Positions 62,869-64,000 of a DNA stretch of 64,000 bases are shown here, in pieces. The notes beneath the pieces were generated by a model that was given only the letters and a program-made list of their open reading frames with translations, had not been told where the DNA came from and searched no databases. Location: contig BDSI01000040.1 of NCBI GenBank assembly GCA_003117195.1, positions 558,658 to 622,657 of the forward strand, written 5' to 3'. Positions within the stretch are counted from its first letter, which is position 1, and the number at the start of each line of letters is the position of its first letter. Source of the stretch: Eudorina sp. 2006-703-Eu-15. Its lineage: Eukaryota; Chlorophyta; Chlorophyceae; Chlamydomonadales; Volvocaceae. A program made the position numbers and the translations under genes.

Positions 62869-64000
62869 TCAGGACAGGAGCAGCTCGCACATGAGCTCAG
62901 AGGCCAGGTCGGGCCGTTGGATCATCAGCACGGCCAGCAGGTCCTGCACCTGCTCCCGACCGGTTGCTTTCACCACCTCGCGCCGATGCTGCAGCAGGAA
63001 GGCCTTCAGCCGCGGCACCAGCGCCGTCAGGTTGTAATGCTCCGCCCAGACCAAGTCCGACAGAACCGACCCGGGGGTCACCACCTCCATCAGCTGCGAC
63101 ACCAGCTGACGGGTGACGTCCTCCGGCAGCAACAGCCAGCCCGCCATCTCCGCCGCCGACCGAAGCACATCCACCGGCAGGTGTAGCGTGCCTTCGTAGA
63201 AGTACCTCAGGAGCCAGGCGAAGGTATCCAGGTCAGCGCCATCGGGCAGAGTCACCTCGTCCGCACCGCTGTCGCCGAAGCCGGTCCCCGGCAACAGCAG
63301 CCGCTTGAAGTACTCGCTGCGTTGAGTCAGTGCGCTGCGGTGGACCCAGACGCACTTGCCGCCGCCAGCCGCCGCCACGACCTTGACTGTGCCGCTGTCG
63401 CTGGCGACGCAGGTGGACTCACCACCATGCTCCGCTGCGGTGTCTCCGTTGCCACCGCCAGCTAAGGAGGCGGAGGGCCCGGTGCAGCCGGTGGTGATTG
63501 TCTTCAGCCACGCGGGCATGGCCTGCGGGCTGGGGACCCTGCCTGCAAGCACGTCGCTGCACGGTGTGAACGACAAGCCGTGCATCAAGCTGATGATGTG
63601 GATGCCGTCGGCGGCCGCAGGAGGATAGGCATCATCCCTTTTGGAGACCGCGAGCTCGCCTCCCGGCAGCAGCGCCATCTGCTGGACGCGCTTGTACTCC
63701 CCCTCAGCCTCAAACGCGCAAAGCGTGCTGACGTTGGCGTCGCAATCCATCACCCGGAGCTGGCCCGCGTCCGCGAGGTACAGGGTGCCGCGCGCAGCCG
63801 CCAGCACCGACCGGATCTGGCAGAAACGAGCTGCCGTACCGTGCCCGTCAATACGTCCCCGTTGGGACAGGTGACCAGCCACGACGGTGGGCGCGCTGCC
63901 GTGCGGCGACACCCGGCAGACCGCCCTGGCCGTACCCACCAGAAGCGTGTCCGTGAACGGATCGTACGACAGTGCCAGCCATTGCTCACACTCCAGCGCC
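62869..64000 (-). CDS. BTB/POZ protein with beta-propeller-like N-terminus, 5' partial
   Basis: One open frame from the right window edge to a stop at 62869; ~376 C-terminal residues are visible and the N-terminus is outside. The visible start (ECEQWLALSYDPFTDTLLVG) corresponds to the propeller segment of the neighbouring paralogue (ALSYDTEADELVAA). Next are ARGTLYLADAGQLRVMD, then the BTB domain (VWVHRSALTQRSEYFKRLL, LPDGADLDTFAWLLRYFYEGT), then a helical region (VTPGSVLSDLVWAEHYNLTALVPRLKAFLLQHR) matching the paralogue's VTPGSVVADLCWAAKHDM. It ends SELMCELLLS. Likely a CUL3-type adaptor; substrates unknown. This copy is intact as far as visible. Confidence 0.85.
   Translation of the reverse strand, partial: ALECEQWLALSYDPFTDTLLVGTARAVCRVSPHGSAPTVVAGHLSQRGRIDGHGTAARFCQIRSVLAAARGTLYLADAGQLRVMDCDANVSTLCAFEAEGEYKRVQQMALLPGGELAVSKRDDAYPPAAADGIHIISLMHGLSFTPCSDVLAGRVPSPQAMPAWLKTITTGCTGPSASLAGGGNGDTAAEHGGESTCVASDSGTVKVVAAAGGGKCVWVHRSALTQRSEYFKRLLLPGTGFGDSGADEVTLPDGADLDTFAWLLRYFYEGTLHLPVDVLRSAAEMAGWLLLPEDVTRQLVSQLMEVVTPGSVLSDLVWAEHYNLTALVPRLKAFLLQHRREVVKATGREQVQDLLAVLMIQRPDLASELMCELLLS

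Overview
This window looks like nuclear DNA of a chlorophyte green alga, most likely a volvocine (Chlamydomonas/Volvox order). The evidence is high GC, genes cut into many short exons with GT-AG introns, TGTAA-type polyadenylation motifs after several stops, Ala/Gly/Pro/Gln-rich linkers, a flagellar BBSome gene (LZTFL1) beside chloroplast genes (ALB3 insertase, 2-Cys peroxiredoxin), and LINE and tRNA-SINE debris in introns. The species cannot be fixed from the sequence. All exon structures were built by eye from splice signals, phase continuity and family resemblance; no transcript data were available.

Layout, left to right: the 3' part of a RING-finger gene (+); LZTFL1/BBS17 (-); the polyadenylation WD40 factor FY/WDR33 (+); the thylakoid insertase ALB3 (-); a small, probably plastid, single-span membrane protein (-); replication factor C subunit RFC4 (+), with a five-copy 93-bp tandem repeat that carries a splice acceptor; an unrecognised acidic, tail-anchored protein (-) with a SINE in one intron; a 21-exon chromatin protein (+); a sphingomyelin-synthase/IPC-synthase-like enzyme (-); an N-terminally anchored TPR protein with a very long Pro-Ala linker (+); an AT-hook mTERF protein (+) whose 3-kb second intron holds LINE fragments and a (GT)71 microsatellite; the chloroplast 2-Cys peroxiredoxin (-); and two tail-to-tail BTB/beta-propeller paralogues, the first with an in-frame stop and the second running off the right edge.

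Most neighbours are divergent or convergent. Divergent start codons are often only about 280-300 bp apart (LZTFL1/FY, small membrane protein/RFC4, IPC synthase/TPR), which suggests shared bidirectional promoters.

The most striking locus is 29402-40400. It reads as one ~1,458-residue protein with two copies of a PWWP-PHD module (an internal duplication in which every intron phase is kept), then a domain resembling phage-type Dam DNA N6-adenine methyltransferases with NPEY in place of the usual NPP[YFW], then a CW zinc finger. It looks like a possible histone-mark-reading adenine DNA methyltransferase.
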